From Euwallacea fornicatus (lineage: Eukaryota > Arthropoda > Insecta > Coleoptera > Curculionidae): a DNA stretch of 64,000 nt. Positions within the stretch are counted from its first letter, which is position 1. Each line of letters starts with the position of its first letter. Shown piece after piece: positions 1 through 13,655 of the stretch. The notes below the pieces were generated by a model. That model was given only the letters and a program-made list of their open reading frames with translations, was not told the origin of the DNA and did no database searches. The DNA lies in NCBI RefSeq assembly GCF_040115645.1, contig NW_027096019.1, positions 372,001 through 436,000 on the forward strand, read 5' to 3'. Made by a program: the position numbers and the translations under genes.

Positions 1-176
1 TCACGAAAGAAGTGTGTTTGTGCACATAAATTACTCGTTTCCTGGAAAACTCACCAAGATACAATGAAGCCTTCTTAACTGTGTTAAAAAGAGTTCGTCG
101 ATGTGATTCTGTGGTAAAATTTTGAAGGTATTTGAAGCTCATTTGCCGAAGTTACGGAGGTTCAAAGCTTGAAAAG
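1..176 (+). repeat. Reference satellite monomer, 176-bp class
   Basis: A convenient phase is to start each monomer at TCACGAAAG. Reading from there, the unit has a GTGTGTTTGTGCACATAAA block with the 8-bp palindrome TGTGCACA, then ACTCGTTT(T/C)CTGGAAAAC, CAAGATACAATGAAGCC, the subtype-defining CTTCTTAACTGTG block, GTGATTCTGTGG, an A+T-rich AAAATTTTGAAGG stretch, and the well conserved TCATTTGCCGAAGTTACG, ending in GTTCAAAGCTTGAAAAG. The last part contains TTCAA-AGC-TTGAA, a 5-bp inverted repeat with a 3-nt loop. I see no match to the mammalian CENP-B box. Confidence 0.95.
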
Positions 177-1065
177 TCACGAAAGAAGTGTGTTTGTGCA
201 CATAAATTACTCGTTTTCTGGAAAACTCACCAAGATACAATGAAGCCTTCTTAACTGTGTTAAAAAGAGTTCGTCGATGTGATTCTGTGGTAAAATTTTG
301 AAGGTATTTGAAGCTCATTTGCCGAAGTTACGGAGGTTCATAACTTGAAAAGTAACGAAAGAAGTATGTTTGTGCACATAAATTACTCGTTTTCTGGAAA
401 ACTCACCAAGATACAATGAAGCCTTCTTAACTGTGTTAAAAAGAGTTCGTCGATGTGATTCTGTCCTAAAATTTTGAAGGTATTTGAAGCTCATTTGCCG
501 AAGTTACGGAGGTTCAAAGCTTTAAAAGTCACGAAAGAAGTGTGTTTGTGCACATAAATCACTCGTTTTCTGGAAAACTCACCAAGATACAATGAAGCCT
601 TCTTAACTGTGTTAAAAAGAGTTCGTCGATGTGATTCTGTGGTAAAATTTTGAAGGTATTTGAAGCTCATTTGCCGAAGTTACGGAATTTCAAAGCTTGA
701 AAAGTCACAAAAGAAGTGTGTTTGTGCACATAAATAACTCGTTTTCTGGAAAACTCACCAAGATACAATGAAGCCTTATTTGTCATGTTAAATTACTCGT
801 CGAGGTGATTCTGTGGTAACATTTTGAAGGTATTTGAAGCTCATTTGCCGAAGTTACGGAGGTTCATAACTTGAAAAGTAACGAAAGAAGTATGTTTGTG
901 CACATAAATTACTCGTTTTCTGGAAAACTCACCAAGATACAATGAGGCGTTATTTGTCGAGTTAAAGTGCTCGTCGAGGTGATTCTGTGGTCAAATTTTG
1001 AAGCTATTTGGAGCTCATTTGCCGAAGTTACGGAATTTCAAAGTTTGAAAAGTAACGAAAGAAGT

Positions 1066-2742
1066 ATGTTTGTGCACATAAATTACTCGTTTTCTGGAAA
1101 ACTCACCAAGATACAATGAAGCCTTCTTAACTGTGTTAAAAAGAGTTCGTCGATGTGATTCTGTGGTAAAATTTTGAAGGTATTTGAAGCTCATTTGCCG
1201 AAGTTACGGAGGTTCAAAGCTTGAAAAGTCACGAAAGAAGTGTGTTTGTGCACATAAATTACTCGTTTTCTGGAAAACTCACCAAGATACAATGAAGCCT
1301 TCTTAACTGTGTTAAAAAGAGTTCGTCGATGTGATTCTGTGGTAAAATTTTGAAGGTATTTGAAGCTCATTTGCCGAAGTTACGGAGGTTCAAAGCTTGA
1401 AAAGTCACGAAAGAAGTGTGTTTGTGCACATAAATAACTCGTTTTCTGGAAAACTCACCAAGATACAATGAAGCCTTCTTAACTGTGTTAAAAAGAGTTC
1501 GTCGATGTGATTCTGTGGTCAAATTTTGAAGGTAGTTGGAGCTCATTTGCCGAAGTTACGTAGGTTCAAAACTTGAAAAGTCACGAAAGAAGTATGTTTG
1601 TGCACATAAATTACTCGTTTTCTGGAAAACTCACCAAGATACAATGAGGCGTTATTTGTCGAGTTAAAGTGCTCGTCGAGGTGATTCTGTGGTCAAATTT
1701 TGAAGGTAGTTGGAGCTCATTTGCCGAAGTTACGTAGGTTCAAAACTTGAAAAGTCACCAAAGAAGTGTGTTTGTGCACATAAATTACTCGTTTTCTGGA
1801 AAACTCACCAAGATACAATGAGGCCTTATTTGTCGAGTTAAAGTGCTCGTCGAGGTGATTCTGTGGTCAAATTTTGAAGCTATTTGGAGCTCATTTGCCG
1901 AAGTTACGGAATTTCAAAGTTTGAAAAGTCACGAAAGATGTGTGTTTGTGCACATAAATTACTCGTTTTCTAGCAAACTCAGCAAGATACAATGAATCCT
2001 TATTTGTCATGTTAAATTACTCGTCGAGGTGATTCTGTGCTCAAATTTTGAAGGTAGTTGGAGCTCATTTGCCGAAGTTACGGAGGTTCATAACTTGAAA
2101 AGTAACGAAAGAAGTATGTTTGTGCACATAAATTACTCGTTTTCTGGAAAACTCACCAAGATACAATGAAGCCTTCTTAACTGTGTTAAAAAGAGTTCGT
2201 CGATGTGATTCTGTGGTAAAATTTTGAAGGTATTTGAAGCTCATTTGCCGAAGTTACGGAGGTTCAAAGCTTGAAAAGTCACGAAAGAAGTGTGTTTGTG
2301 CACATAAATTACTCGTTTCCTGGAAAACTCACCAAGATACAATGAAGCCTTCTTAACTGTGTTAAAAAGAGTTCGTCGATGTGATTCTGTGGTAAAATTT
2401 TGAAGGTATTTGAAGCTCATTTGCCGAAGTTACGGAGGTTCAAAGCTTGAAAAGTCACGAAAGAAGTGTGTTTGTGCACATAAATTACTCGTTTTCTGGA
2501 AAACTCACCAAGATACAATGAAGCCTTCTTAACTGTGTTAAAAAGAGTTCGTCGATGTGATTCTGTGGTAAAATTTTGAAGGTATTTGAAGCTCATTTGC
2601 CGAAGTTACGGAGGTTCATAACTTGAAAAGTAACGAAAGAAGTATGTTTGTGCACATAAATTACTCGTTTTCTGGAAAACTCACCAAGATACAATGAAGC
2701 CTTCTTAACTGTGTTAAAAAGAGTTCGTCGATGTGATTCTGT
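1066..2742 (+). repeat. Higher-order repeat, 1930-bp period, copy 1
   Basis: This 1.68-kb stretch recurs 1930 bp downstream (11 monomers). Shared markers in the same order are the GTAGGTTC variant near 1560, the GAGGCGTT variant near 1648, TTCTAGCAAACTCAGC near 1970, GTGCTCAAATTTT near 2038 and TTCCTGG near 2319. It ends where GTGGTAAAAT here meets GTCCTAAAAT in the second copy. I saw no difference between the copies at the points checked. Confidence 0.85.
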
Positions 2743-2995
2743 GGTAAAATTTTGAAGGTATTTGAAGCTCATTTGCCGAAGTTACGGAGGTTCAAAGCTT
2801 GAAAAGTCACGAAAGAAGTGTGTTTGTGCACATAAATTACTCGTTTCCTGGAAAACTCACCAAGATACAATGAAGCCTTCTTAACTGTGTTAAAAAGAGT
2901 TCGTCGATGTGATTCTGTGGTAAAATTTTGAAGGTATTTGAAGCTCATTTGCCGAAGTTACGGAGGTTCAAAGCTTGAAAAGTCACGAAAGAAGT

Positions 2996-4672
2996 GTGTT
3001 TGTGCACATAAATTACTCGTTTTCTGGAAAACTCACCAAGATACAATGAAGCCTTCTTAACTGTGTTAAAAAGAGTTCGTCGATGTGATTCTGTGGTAAA
3101 ATTTTGAAGGTATTTGAAGCTCATTTGCCGAAGTTACGGAGGTTCAAAGCTTGAAAAGTCACGAAAGAAGTGTGTTTGTGCACATAAATTACTCGTTTTC
3201 TGGAAAACTCACCAAGATACAATGAAGCCTTCTTAACTGTGTTAAAAAGAGTTCGTCGATGTGATTCTGTGGTAAAATTTTGAAGGTATTTGAAGCTCAT
3301 TTGCCGAAGTTACGGAGGTTCAAAGCTTGAAAAGTCACGAAAGAAGTGTGTTTGTGCACATAAATAACTCGTTTTCTGGAAAACTCACCAAGATACAATG
3401 AAGCCTTCTTAACTGTGTTAAAAAGAGTTCGTCGATGTGATTCTGTGGTCAAATTTTGAAGGTAGTTGGAGCTCATTTGCCGAAGTTACGTAGGTTCAAA
3501 ACTTGAAAAGTCACGAAAGAAGTATGTTTGTGCACATAAATTACTCGTTTTCTGGAAAACTCACCAAGATACAATGAGGCGTTATTTGTCGAGTTAAAGT
3601 GCTCGTCGAGGTGATTCTGTGGTCAAATTTTGAAGGTAGTTGGAGCTCATTTGCCGAAGTTACGTAGGTTCAAAACTTGAAAAGTCACCAAAGAAGTGTG
3701 TTTGTGCACATAAATTACTCGTTTTCTGGAAAACTCACCAAGATACAATGAGGCCTTATTTGTCGAGTTAAAGTGCTCGTCGAGGTGATTCTGTGGTCAA
3801 ATTTTGAAGCTATTTGGAGCTCATTTGCCGAAGTTACGGAATTTCAAAGTTTGAAAAGTCACGAAAGATGTGTGTTTGTGCACATAAATTACTCGTTTTC
3901 TAGCAAACTCAGCAAGATACAATGAATCCTTATTTGTCATGTTAAATTACTCGTCGAGGTGATTCTGTGCTCAAATTTTGAAGGTAGTTGGAGCTCATTT
4001 GCCGAAGTTACGGAGGTTCATAACTTGAAAAGTAACGAAAGAAGTATGTTTGTGCACATAAATTACTCGTTTTCTGGAAAACTCACCAAGATACAATGAA
4101 GCCTTCTTAACTGTGTTAAAAAGAGTTCGTCGATGTGATTCTGTGGTAAAATTTTGAAGGTATTTGAAGCTCATTTGCCGAAGTTACGGAGGTTCAAAGC
4201 TTGAAAAGTCACGAAAGAAGTGTGTTTGTGCACATAAATTACTCGTTTCCTGGAAAACTCACCAAGATACAATGAAGCCTTCTTAACTGTGTTAAAAAGA
4301 GTTCGTCGATGTGATTCTGTGGTAAAATTTTGAAGGTATTTGAAGCTCATTTGCCGAAGTTACGGAGGTTCAAAGCTTGAAAAGTCACGAAAGAAGTGTG
4401 TTTGTGCACATAAATTACTCGTTTTCTGGAAAACTCACCAAGATACAATGAAGCCTTCTTAACTGTGTTAAAAAGAGTTCGTCGATGTGATTCTGTGGTA
4501 AAATTTTGAAGGTATTTGAAGCTCATTTGCCGAAGTTACGGAGGTTCATAACTTGAAAAGTAACGAAAGAAGTATGTTTGTGCACATAAATTACTCGTTT
4601 TCTGGAAAACTCACCAAGATACAATGAAGCCTTCTTAACTGTGTTAAAAAGAGTTCGTCGATGTGATTCTGT
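2996..4672 (+). repeat. Higher-order repeat, 1930-bp period, copy 2
   Basis: Second copy of the 11-monomer unit at 1066-2742, with every marker variant displaced by 1930 bp (for example, TTCTAGCAAACTCAGC near 3900 and TTCCTGG near 4249). Its right end overlaps the start of the 2808-bp unit, so the two higher-order periods interlock instead of abutting. Confidence 0.85.
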
Positions 4673-6126
4673 CCTAAAATTTTGAAGGTATTTGAAGCTC
4701 ATTTGCCGAAGTTACGGAGGTTCAAAGCTTTAAAAGTCACGAAAGAAGTGTGTTTGTGCACATAAATCACTCGTTTTCTGGAAAACTCACCAAGATACAA
4801 TGAAGCCTTCTTAACTGTGTTAAAAAGAGTTCGTCGATGTGATTCTGTGGTAAAATTTTGAAGGTATTTGAAGCTCATTTGCCGAAGTTACGGAATTTCA
4901 AAGCTTGAAAAGTCACAAAAGAAGTGTGTTTGTGCACATAAATAACTCGTTTTCTGGAAAACTCACCAAGATACAATGAAGCCTTATTTGTCATGTTAAA
5001 TTACTCGTCGAGGTGATTCTGTGGTAACATTTTGAAGGTATTTGAAGCTCATTTGCCGAAGTTACGGAGGTTCATAACTTGAAAAGTAACGAAAGAAGTA
5101 TGTTTGTGCACATAAATTACTCGTTTTCTGGAAAACTCACCAAGATACAATGAAGCCTTCTTAACTGTGTTGAAAAGAGTTCGTCGATGTGATTCTGTGG
5201 TAAAATTTTGAAGGTATTTAAAGCTCATTTGCCGAAGTTACGGAGGTTCAAAGCTTGAAAAGTCACGAAAGAAGTGTGTTTGTGCACATAAATTACTCGT
5301 TTTCTGGAAAACTCACCAAGATACAATGAAGCCTTCTTAACTGTGTTAAAAAGAGTTCGTCGATGTGATTCTGTGGTAAAATTTTGAAGGTATTTGAAGC
5401 TCATTTGCCGAAGTTACGGAGGTTCAAAGCTTGAAAAGTCACGAAAGAAGTGTGTTTGTGCACATAAATTACTCGTTTCCTGGAAAACTCACCAAGATAC
5501 AATGAGGCCTTATTTGTCGAGTTAAAGTGCTCGTCGAGGTGATTCTGTGGTCAAATTTTGAAGCTATTTGGAGCTCATTTGCCGAAGTTACGGAATTTCA
5601 AAGTTTGAAAAGTCACGAAAGATGTGTGTTTGTGCACATAAATTACTCGTTTTCTAGCAAACTCAGCAAGATACAATGAATCCTTATTTGTCATGTTAAA
5701 TTACTCGTCGAGGTGATTCTGTGCTCAAATTTTGAAGGTAGTTAGAGCTCATTTGCCGAAGTTACGGAGGTTCATAACTTGAAAAGTAACGAAAGAAGTA
5801 TGTTTGTGCACATAAATTACTCGTTTTCTGGAAAACTCACCAAGATACAATGAAGCCTTCTTAACTGTGTTAAAAAGAGTTCGTCGATGTGATTCTGTGG
5901 TAAAATTTTGAAGGTATTTGAAGCTCATTTGCCGAAGTTACGGAGGTTCAAAGCTTGAAAAGTCACGAAAGAAGTGTGTTTGTGCACATAAATTACTCGT
6001 TTCCTGGAAAACTCACCAAGATACAATGAAGCCTTCTTAACTGTGTTAAAAAGAGTTCGTCGATGTGATTCTGTGGTAAAATTTTGAAGGTATTTGAAGC
6101 TCATTTGCCGAAGTTACGGAGGTTCA
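3992..6126 (+). repeat. Higher-order repeat, 2808-bp period, copy 1
   Basis: This 2.1-kb stretch recurs 2808 bp downstream (16 monomers). Shared private variants include GTCCTAAAAT at 4671, the G in GTGTTGAAAAG near 5169, GGTATTTAAAGC near 5213 and GTAGTTAGAGC near 5739. A few single-base differences separate the copies: AAATCAC here against AAATTAC there, GTTCGTCG against GTTCGGCG, and TTCTGTGC against TTCTTTGC. The start of the window (1 to about 940) is also related to 4209 to about 5150, at a 4208-bp offset. Confidence 0.85.
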
Positions 6127-6799
6127 AAGCTTGAAAAGTCACGAAAGAAGTGTGTTTGTGCACATAAATTACTCGTTTTCTGGAAAACTCACCAAGATAC
6201 AATGAAGCCTTCTTAACTGTGTTAAAAAGAGTTCGTCGATGTGATTCTGTGGTAAAATTTTGAAGGTATTTGAAGCTCATTTGCCGAAGTTACGGAGGTT
6301 CATAACTTGAAAAGTAACGAAAGAAGTATGTTTGTGCACATAAATTACTCGTTTTCTGAAAAACTCACCAAGATACAATGAAGCCTTCTTAACTGTGTTA
6401 AAAAGAGTTCGTCGATGTGATTCTGTGGTAAAATTTTGAAGGTATTTGAAGCTCATTTGCCGAAGTTACGGAGGTTCAAAGCTTGAAAAGTCACGAAAGA
6501 AGTGTGTTTGTGCACATAAATTACTCGTTTTCTGGAAAACTCACCAAGATACAATGAAGCCTTCTTAACTGTGTTAAAAAGAGTTCGTCGATGTGATTCT
6601 GTGGTAAAATTTTGAAGGTATTTGAAGCTCATTTGCCGAAGTTACGGAATTTCAAAGCTTGAAAAGTCACGAAAGAGGTGTGTTTGTGCACATAAATAAC
6701 TCGTTTTCTGGAAAACTCACCAAGATACAATGAAGCCTTATTTGTCATGTTAAATTACTCGTCGAGGTGATTCTGTGGTAACATTTTGAAGATATTTGA

Positions 6800-8934
6800 A
6801 GCTCATTTGCCGAAGTTACGGAGGTTCATAACTTGAAAAGTAACGAAAGAAGTATGTTTGTGCACATAAATTACTCGTTTTCTGGAAAACTCACCAAGAT
6901 ACAATGAAGCCTTCTTAACTGTGTTAAAAAGAGTTCGTCGATGTGATTCTGTGGTAAAATTTTGAAGGTATTTGAAGCTCATTTGCCGAAGTTACGGAGG
7001 TTCAAAGCTTGAAAAGTCACGAAAGAAGTGTGTTTGTGCACATAAATTACTCGTTTCCTGGAAAACTCACCAAGATACAATGAAGCCTTCTTAACTGTGT
7101 TAAAAAGAGTTCGGCGATGTGATTCTGTGGTAAAATTTTGAAGGTATTTGAAGCTCATTTGCCGAAGTTACGGAGGTTCAAAGCTTGAAAAGTCACGAAA
7201 GAAGTGTGTTTGTGCACATAAATTACTCGTTTTCTGGAAAACTCACCAAGATACAATGAAGCCTTCTTAACTGTGTTAAAAAGAGTTCGTCGATGTGATT
7301 CTGTGGTAAAATTTTGAAGGTATTTGAAGCTCATTTGCCGAAGTTACGGAGGTTCATAACTTGAAAAGTAACGAAAGAAGTATGTTTGTGCACATAAATT
7401 ACTCGTTTTCTGGAAAACTCACCAAGATACAATGAAGCCTTCTTAACTGTGTTAAAAAGAGTTCGTCGATGTGATTCTGTCCTAAAATTTTGAAGGTATT
7501 TGAAGCTCATTTGCCGAAGTTACGGAGGTTCAAAGCTTTAAAAGTCACGAAAGAAGTGTGTTTGTGCACATAAATTACTCGTTTTCTGGAAAACTCACCA
7601 AGATACAATGAAGCCTTCTTAACTGTGTTAAAAAGAGTTCGTCGATGTGATTCTGTGGTAAAATTTTGAAGGTATTTGAAGCTCATTTGCCGAAGTTACG
7701 GAATTTCAAAGCTTGAAAAGTCACAAAAGAAGTGTGTTTGTGCACATAAATAACTCGTTTTCTGGAAAACTCACCAAGATACAATGAAGCCTTATTTGTC
7801 ATGTTAAATTACTCGTCGAGGTGATTCTGTGGTAACATTTTGAAGGTATTTGAAGCTCATTTGCCGAAGTTACGGAGGTTCATAACTTGAAAAGTAACGA
7901 AAGAAGTATGTTTGTGCACATAAATTACTCGTTTTCTGGAAAACTCACCAAGATACAATGAAGCCTTCTTAACTGTGTTGAAAAGAGTTCGTCGATGTGA
8001 TTCTGTGGTAAAATTTTGAAGGTATTTAAAGCTCATTTGCCGAAGTTACGGAGGTTCAAAGCTTGAAAAGTCACGAAAGAAGTGTGTTTGTGCACATAAA
8101 TTACTCGTTTTCTGGAAAACTCACCAAGATACAATGAAGCCTTCTTAACTGTGTTAAAAAGAGTTCGTCGATGTGATTCTGTGGTAAAATTTTGAAGGTA
8201 TTTGAAGCTCATTTGCCGAAGTTACGGAGGTTCAAAGCTTGAAAAGTCACGAAAGAAGTGTGTTTGTGCACATAAATTACTCGTTTCCTGGAAAACTCAC
8301 CAAGATACAATGAGGCCTTATTTGTCGAGTTAAAGTGCTCGTCGAGGTGATTCTGTGGTCAAATTTTGAAGCTATTTGGAGCTCATTTGCCGAAGTTACG
8401 GAATTTCAAAGTTTGAAAAGTCACGAAAGATGTGTGTTTGTGCACATAAATTACTCGTTTTCTAGCAAACTCAGCAAGATACAATGAATCCTTATTTGTC
8501 ATGTTAAATTACTCGTCGAGGTGATTCTTTGCTCAAATTTTGAAGGTAGTTAGAGCTCATTTGCCGAAGTTACGGAGGTTCATAACTTGAAAAGTAACGA
8601 AAGAAGTATGTTTGTGCACATAAATTACTCGTTTTCTGGAAAACTCACCAAGATACAATGAAGCCTTCTTAACTGTGTTAAAAAGAGTTCGTCGATGTGA
8701 TTCTGTGGTAAAATTTTGAAGGTATTTGAAGCTCATTTGCCGAAGTTACGGAGGTTCAAAGCTTGAAAAGTCACGAAAGAAGTGTGTTTGTGCACATAAA
8801 TTACTCGTTTCCTGGAAAACTCACCAAGATACAATGAAGCCTTCTTAACTGTGTTAAAAAGAGTTCGTCGATGTGATTCTGTGGTAAAATTTTGAAGGTA
8901 TTTGAAGCTCATTTGCCGAAGTTACGGAGGTTCA
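6800..8934 (+). repeat. Higher-order repeat, 2808-bp period, copy 2
   Basis: Second copy of 3992-6126. Markers are displaced by exactly 2808 bp: GTCCTAAAAT at 7479, GTGTTGAAAAG near 7977 and GTTAGAGCTC at 8549. The spacer between the copies (6127-6799) is about four further monomers of the same 174/176-bp family, including a GAAAGAGG variant near 6672. Confidence 0.85.
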
Positions 8935-11900
8935 TAACTTGAAAAGTAACGAAAGAAGTATGTTTGTGCACATAAATTACTCGTTTTCTAGAAAACTCAC
9001 CAAGATACAATGAGGCCTTATTAGTCGTGTTAAAGTGCTCGTCGAGGTGATTCTGTGGTCAAATTTTGAAGCTATTTGGAGCTCATTTGCCGAAGTTACG
9101 GAGTTTCAAAACTTGAAAAGTCACGAAAGAAGTATGTTTGTGCACATAAATTACTCGTTTTCTAATAAACTCACCAAGATATAATGAAGCCGTCTTAGTC
9201 GTGTGAAAGAGCTCGTTGAGGTGATTCTGTGGTAAAATTTTGAAGCGATTTGGAGCTCATTTGCCGAAGTTACGGAGGTTCAAAGCTTGAAAAGTCACCA
9301 AAGAAGTGTGTTTGTGCACATAAATAACTCGTTTTCTGGAAAACTCACCAAGATACAATGAAGCCTTATTTGTCATGTTAAAGAGCTCGTCGAGGTGATT
9401 CTCTGGTCCAATTTTGAAGGTACTTGGAGCTCACTTGCCGAAGTTACGGAGGGTCAAAGTTTGAAAAGTCACGAAAGAAGTGTGTTGTGCACATAAATTA
9501 CTCGTTTTCTAGAAAACTCACCAAGATACAATGAGGCCTTATTAGTCGTGTTAAAGTGCTCGTCGAGGTGATTCTGTGGTCAAATTTTGAAGGTATTTGA
9601 AGCTCATTTGCCGAAGTTACGGAGGTACAAATCTTGAAAGGTCACGAAAGATGTGTGTTTGTGCACATAAATTACTCGTTTTCTGGAAAACTCACCAAGA
9701 TACAATGAAGCCTTCTTAACTGTGTTAAAAAGAGTTCGTCGATGTGATTCTGTGGTAAAATTTTGAAGGTATTTGAAGCTCATTTGCCGACGTTACGGAG
9801 GTTCAAAGCTTGAAAAGTCACGAAAGAAGTGTGTTTGTGCACATAAGTTACTCGTTTTCTAGAAAACTCTCCAAGATACAATGAAGCCTTATTTGTCATG
9901 TTAAAGAGATCGTCGAGGTGATTCTGTGGTCCAATTTTGAAGGTACTTGGAGCTCATTTGCCGAAGTTACGGAGGGTCAAAGTTTGAAAAGTCACGAAAG
10001 AAGTGTGTTGTGCACATAAATTACTCGTTTTCTAGAAAACTCACCAAGATACAATGAAGCCTTATTTGTCATGTTAAAGAGCTTGTCGAGGTGATTCTGT
10101 GGTAAAATTTTGAAGGTATTTGAAGCTCATTTGCCGAAATTACGGAGGTTCAAAGCTTGAAAAATCACGAAAGATGTGTGTTTGAGCACATAAGTTACTC
10201 GTTTTCTAGAAAACTCACCAAGATACAATGAATCCTTATTTGTCATGTTAAAGAGCTCGTCGAGGTGATTCTGTGGTAAAATTTTGAAGGTATTTGAAGC
10301 TCATTTGCCGAAATTACGGAGGTTCAAAACTTGAAAAATCACGAAAGATGTGTGTTTGAGCACATAAGTTACTCGTTTTCTAGAAAACTCACCAAGATAC
10401 AATGAATCCTTATTTGTCATGTTAAATTACTCGTCGATGTGATTCTGTGGTAAAATTTTGAAGGTATTTGAAGCTCATTTGCCGAAGTTACGTAGGTTCA
10501 AAACTTGAAAAGTCACGAAAGAAGTATGTTTGTGCACATAAATTACTCGTTTTCTGGAAAACTCACCAAGATACAATGAGGCGTTATTTGTCGAGTTAAA
10601 GTGCTCGTCGAGGTGATTCTGTGGTCAAATTTTGAAGCTATTTGGAGCTCATTTGCCGAAGTTACGGAATTTCAAAGTTTGAAAAGTCACGAAAGATGTG
10701 TGTTTGTGCACATAAATTACTCGTTTTCTAGCAAACTCAGCAAGATACAATGAATCCTTATTTGTCATGTTAAATTACTCGTCGAGGTGATTCTGTGCTC
10801 AAATTTTGAAGGTAGTTGGAGCTCATTTGCCGAAGTTACGGAGGTTCATAACTTGAAAAGTAACGAAAGAAGTATGTTTGTGCACATAAATTACTCGTTT
10901 TCTGGAAAACTCACCAAGATACAATGAAGCCTTCTTAACTGTGTTAAAAAGAGTTCGTCGATGTGATTCTGTGGTAAAATTTTGAAGGTATTTGAAGCTC
11001 ATTTGCCGAAGTTACGGAGGTTCATAACTTGAAAAGTAACGAAAGAAGTATGTTTGTGCACATAAATTACTCGTTTTCTGGAAAACTCACCAAGATACAA
11101 TGAAGCCTTCTTAACTGTGTTAAAAAGAGTTCGTCGATGTGATTCTGTGGTAAAATTTTGAAGGTATTTGAAGCTCATTTGCCGAAGTTACGGAGGTTCA
11201 AAGCTTGAAAAGTCACGAAAGAAGTGTGTTTGTGCACATAAATTACTCGTTTTCTGGAAAACTCACCAAGATACAATGAAGCCTTCTTAACTGTGTTAAA
11301 AAGAGTTCGTCGATGTGATTCTGTGGTAAAATTTTGAAGGTATTTGAAGCTCATTTGCCGAAGTTACGGAGGTTCAAAGCTTGAAAAGTCACGAAAGAAG
11401 TGTGTTTGTGCACATAAATAACTCGTTTTCTGGAAAACTCACCAAGATACAATGAAGCCTTCTTAACTGTGTTAAAAAGAGTTCGTCGATGTGATTCTGT
11501 GGTAAAATTTTGAAGGTATTTGAAGCTCATTTGCCGAAGTTACGGAGGTTCAAAGCTTGAAAAGTCACGAAAGAAGTGTGTTTGTGCACATAAATTACTC
11601 GTTTTCTGGAAAACTCACCAAGATACAATGAGGCGTTATTTGTCGAGTTAAAGTGCTCGTCGAGGTGATTCTGTGGTCAAATTTTGAAGCTATTTGGAGC
11701 TCATTTGCCGAAGTTACGGAATTTCAAAGTTTGAAAAGTCACGAAAGATGTGTGTTTGTGCACATAAATTACTCGTTTTCTAGCAAACTCAGCAAGATAC
11801 AATGAATCCTTATTTGTCATGTTAAATTACTCGTCGAGGTGATTCTGTGCTCAAATTTTGAAGGTAGTTGGAGCTCATTTGCCGAAGTTACGGAGGTTCA

Positions 11901-13655
11901 TAACTTGAAAAGTAACGAAAGAAGTATGTTTGTGCACATAAATTACTCGTTTTCTGGAAAACTCACCAAGATACAATGAAGCCTTCTTAACTGTGTTAAA
12001 AAGAGTTCGTCGATGTGATTCTGTGGTAAAATTTTGAAGGTATTTGAAGCTCATTTGCCGAAGTTACGGAGGTTCATAACTTGAAAAGTAACGAAAGAAG
12101 TATGTTTGTGCACATAAATTACTCGTTTTCTGGAAAACTCACCAAGATACAATGAAGCCTTCTTAACTGTGTTAAAAAGAGTTCGTCGATGTGATTCTGT
12201 GGTAAAATTTTGAAGGTATTTGAAGCTCATTTGCCGAAGTTACGGAGGTTCAAAGCTTGAAAAGTCACGAAAGAAGTGTGTTTGTGCACATAAATTACTC
12301 GTTTTCTGGAAAACTCACCAAGATACAATGAAGCCTTCTTAACTGTGTTAAAAAGAGTTCGTCGATGTGATTCTGTGGTAAAATTTTGAAGGTATTTGAA
12401 GCTCATTTGCCGAAGTTACGGAGGTTCAAAGCTTGAAAAGTCACGAAAGAAGTGTGTTTGTGCACATAAATTACTCGTTTTCTGGAAAACTCACCAAGAT
12501 ACAATGAAGCCTTCTTAACTGTGTTAAAAAGAGTTCGTCGATGTGATTCTGTGGTAAAATTTTGAAGGTATTTGAAGCTCATTTGCCGAAGTTACGGAGG
12601 TTCAAAGCTTGAAAAGTCACGAAAGAAGTGTGTTTGTGCACATAAATTACTCGTTTTCTGGAAAACTCACCAAGATACAATGAAGCCTTCTTAACTGTGT
12701 TAAAAAGAGTTCGTCGATGTGATTCTGTGGTAAAATTTTGAAGGTATTTGAAGCTCATTTGCCGAAGTTACGGAGGTTCAAATCTTGAAAGGTCACGAAA
12801 GATGTGTGTTTGTGCACATAAATTACTCGTTTTCTAGAAAACTCACCGAGATATAATGAAGCCTTATTTGTCGTGTTAAAGTGCTCGTCGAGGTGATTCT
12901 GTGGTAACATTTTGAAGGTATTTGAAGCTCATTTGCCGAAGTTACGGAGGTTCAAATCTTGAAAGGTCACGAAAGATGTGTGTTTGTGCACATAAATTAC
13001 TCGTTTTCTAGAAAACTCACCGAGATATAATGAAGCCTTCTTAACTGTGTTAAAAAGAGTTCGTCGATGTGATTCTGTGGTAAAATTTTGAAGGTATTTG
13101 AAGCTCATTTGCCGAAGTTACGGAGGTTCAAATCTTGAAAGGTCATGAAAGATGTGTGTTTGTGCACATAAATTACTCGTTTTCTAGAAAACTCACCAAG
13201 ATACAATGAAGCCTTATTTGTCATGTTAAAGAGCTCGTCGAGGTGATTCTGTGGTAAAATTTTGAAGGTATTTGAAGCTCATTTGCCGAAGTTACGGAGG
13301 TTCAAATCTTGAAAGGTCACGAAAGATGTGTGTTTGTGCACATAAATTACTCGTTTTCTAGAAATCTCAGCAAGATACAATGAAGCCTTATTTGTCATGT
13401 TAAAGAGCTCGTCGAGGTGATTCTGTGGTCCAATTTTGAAGGTACTTGGAGCTCATTTGCCGAAGTTACGGAGGGTCAAAGTTTGAAAAGTCACGAAAGA
13501 AGTGTGTTGTGCACATAAATTACTCGTTTTCTAGAAAACTCACCAAGATACAATGAAGCCTTCTTTGTCATGTGAAAGAGCTCGTCGAGGTGATTCTATG
13601 GTCAAATTTTGAAGGTAGTTGGAGCTCATTTGCCGAAGTTACGGAGTTTCAAAGC
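8935..13655 (+). repeat. Mixed-subtype satellite zone
   Basis: Monomers of all length classes alternate here without one dominant higher-order unit. The 173-bp GTGTTGTGCAC class appears first near 9480, and TTTGAGCACATAAG variants appear near 10190. One local duplication is clear: 10527-11419 matches 11579-12471 at a 1052-bp offset (six monomers), sharing GAGGCGTT, TTCTAGCAAACTC and GTGCTCAAAT. I see no gene or RNA in this stretch. Confidence 0.85.
8983..8996. repeat. First perfect 14-bp dyad GTTTTCTAGAAAAC
   Basis: The sequence GTTTTCTAGAAAAC equals its own reverse complement. In the first 8.98 kb this position of the monomer reads CTGG, or CTAGCAAAC, in every copy I read, so the symmetry is imperfect there. 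From here on most monomers carry the perfect form. It is listed once as the type example; it recurs roughly every 174 bp in the CTAGAAAAC lineage through the rest of the window. Confidence 0.9.
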
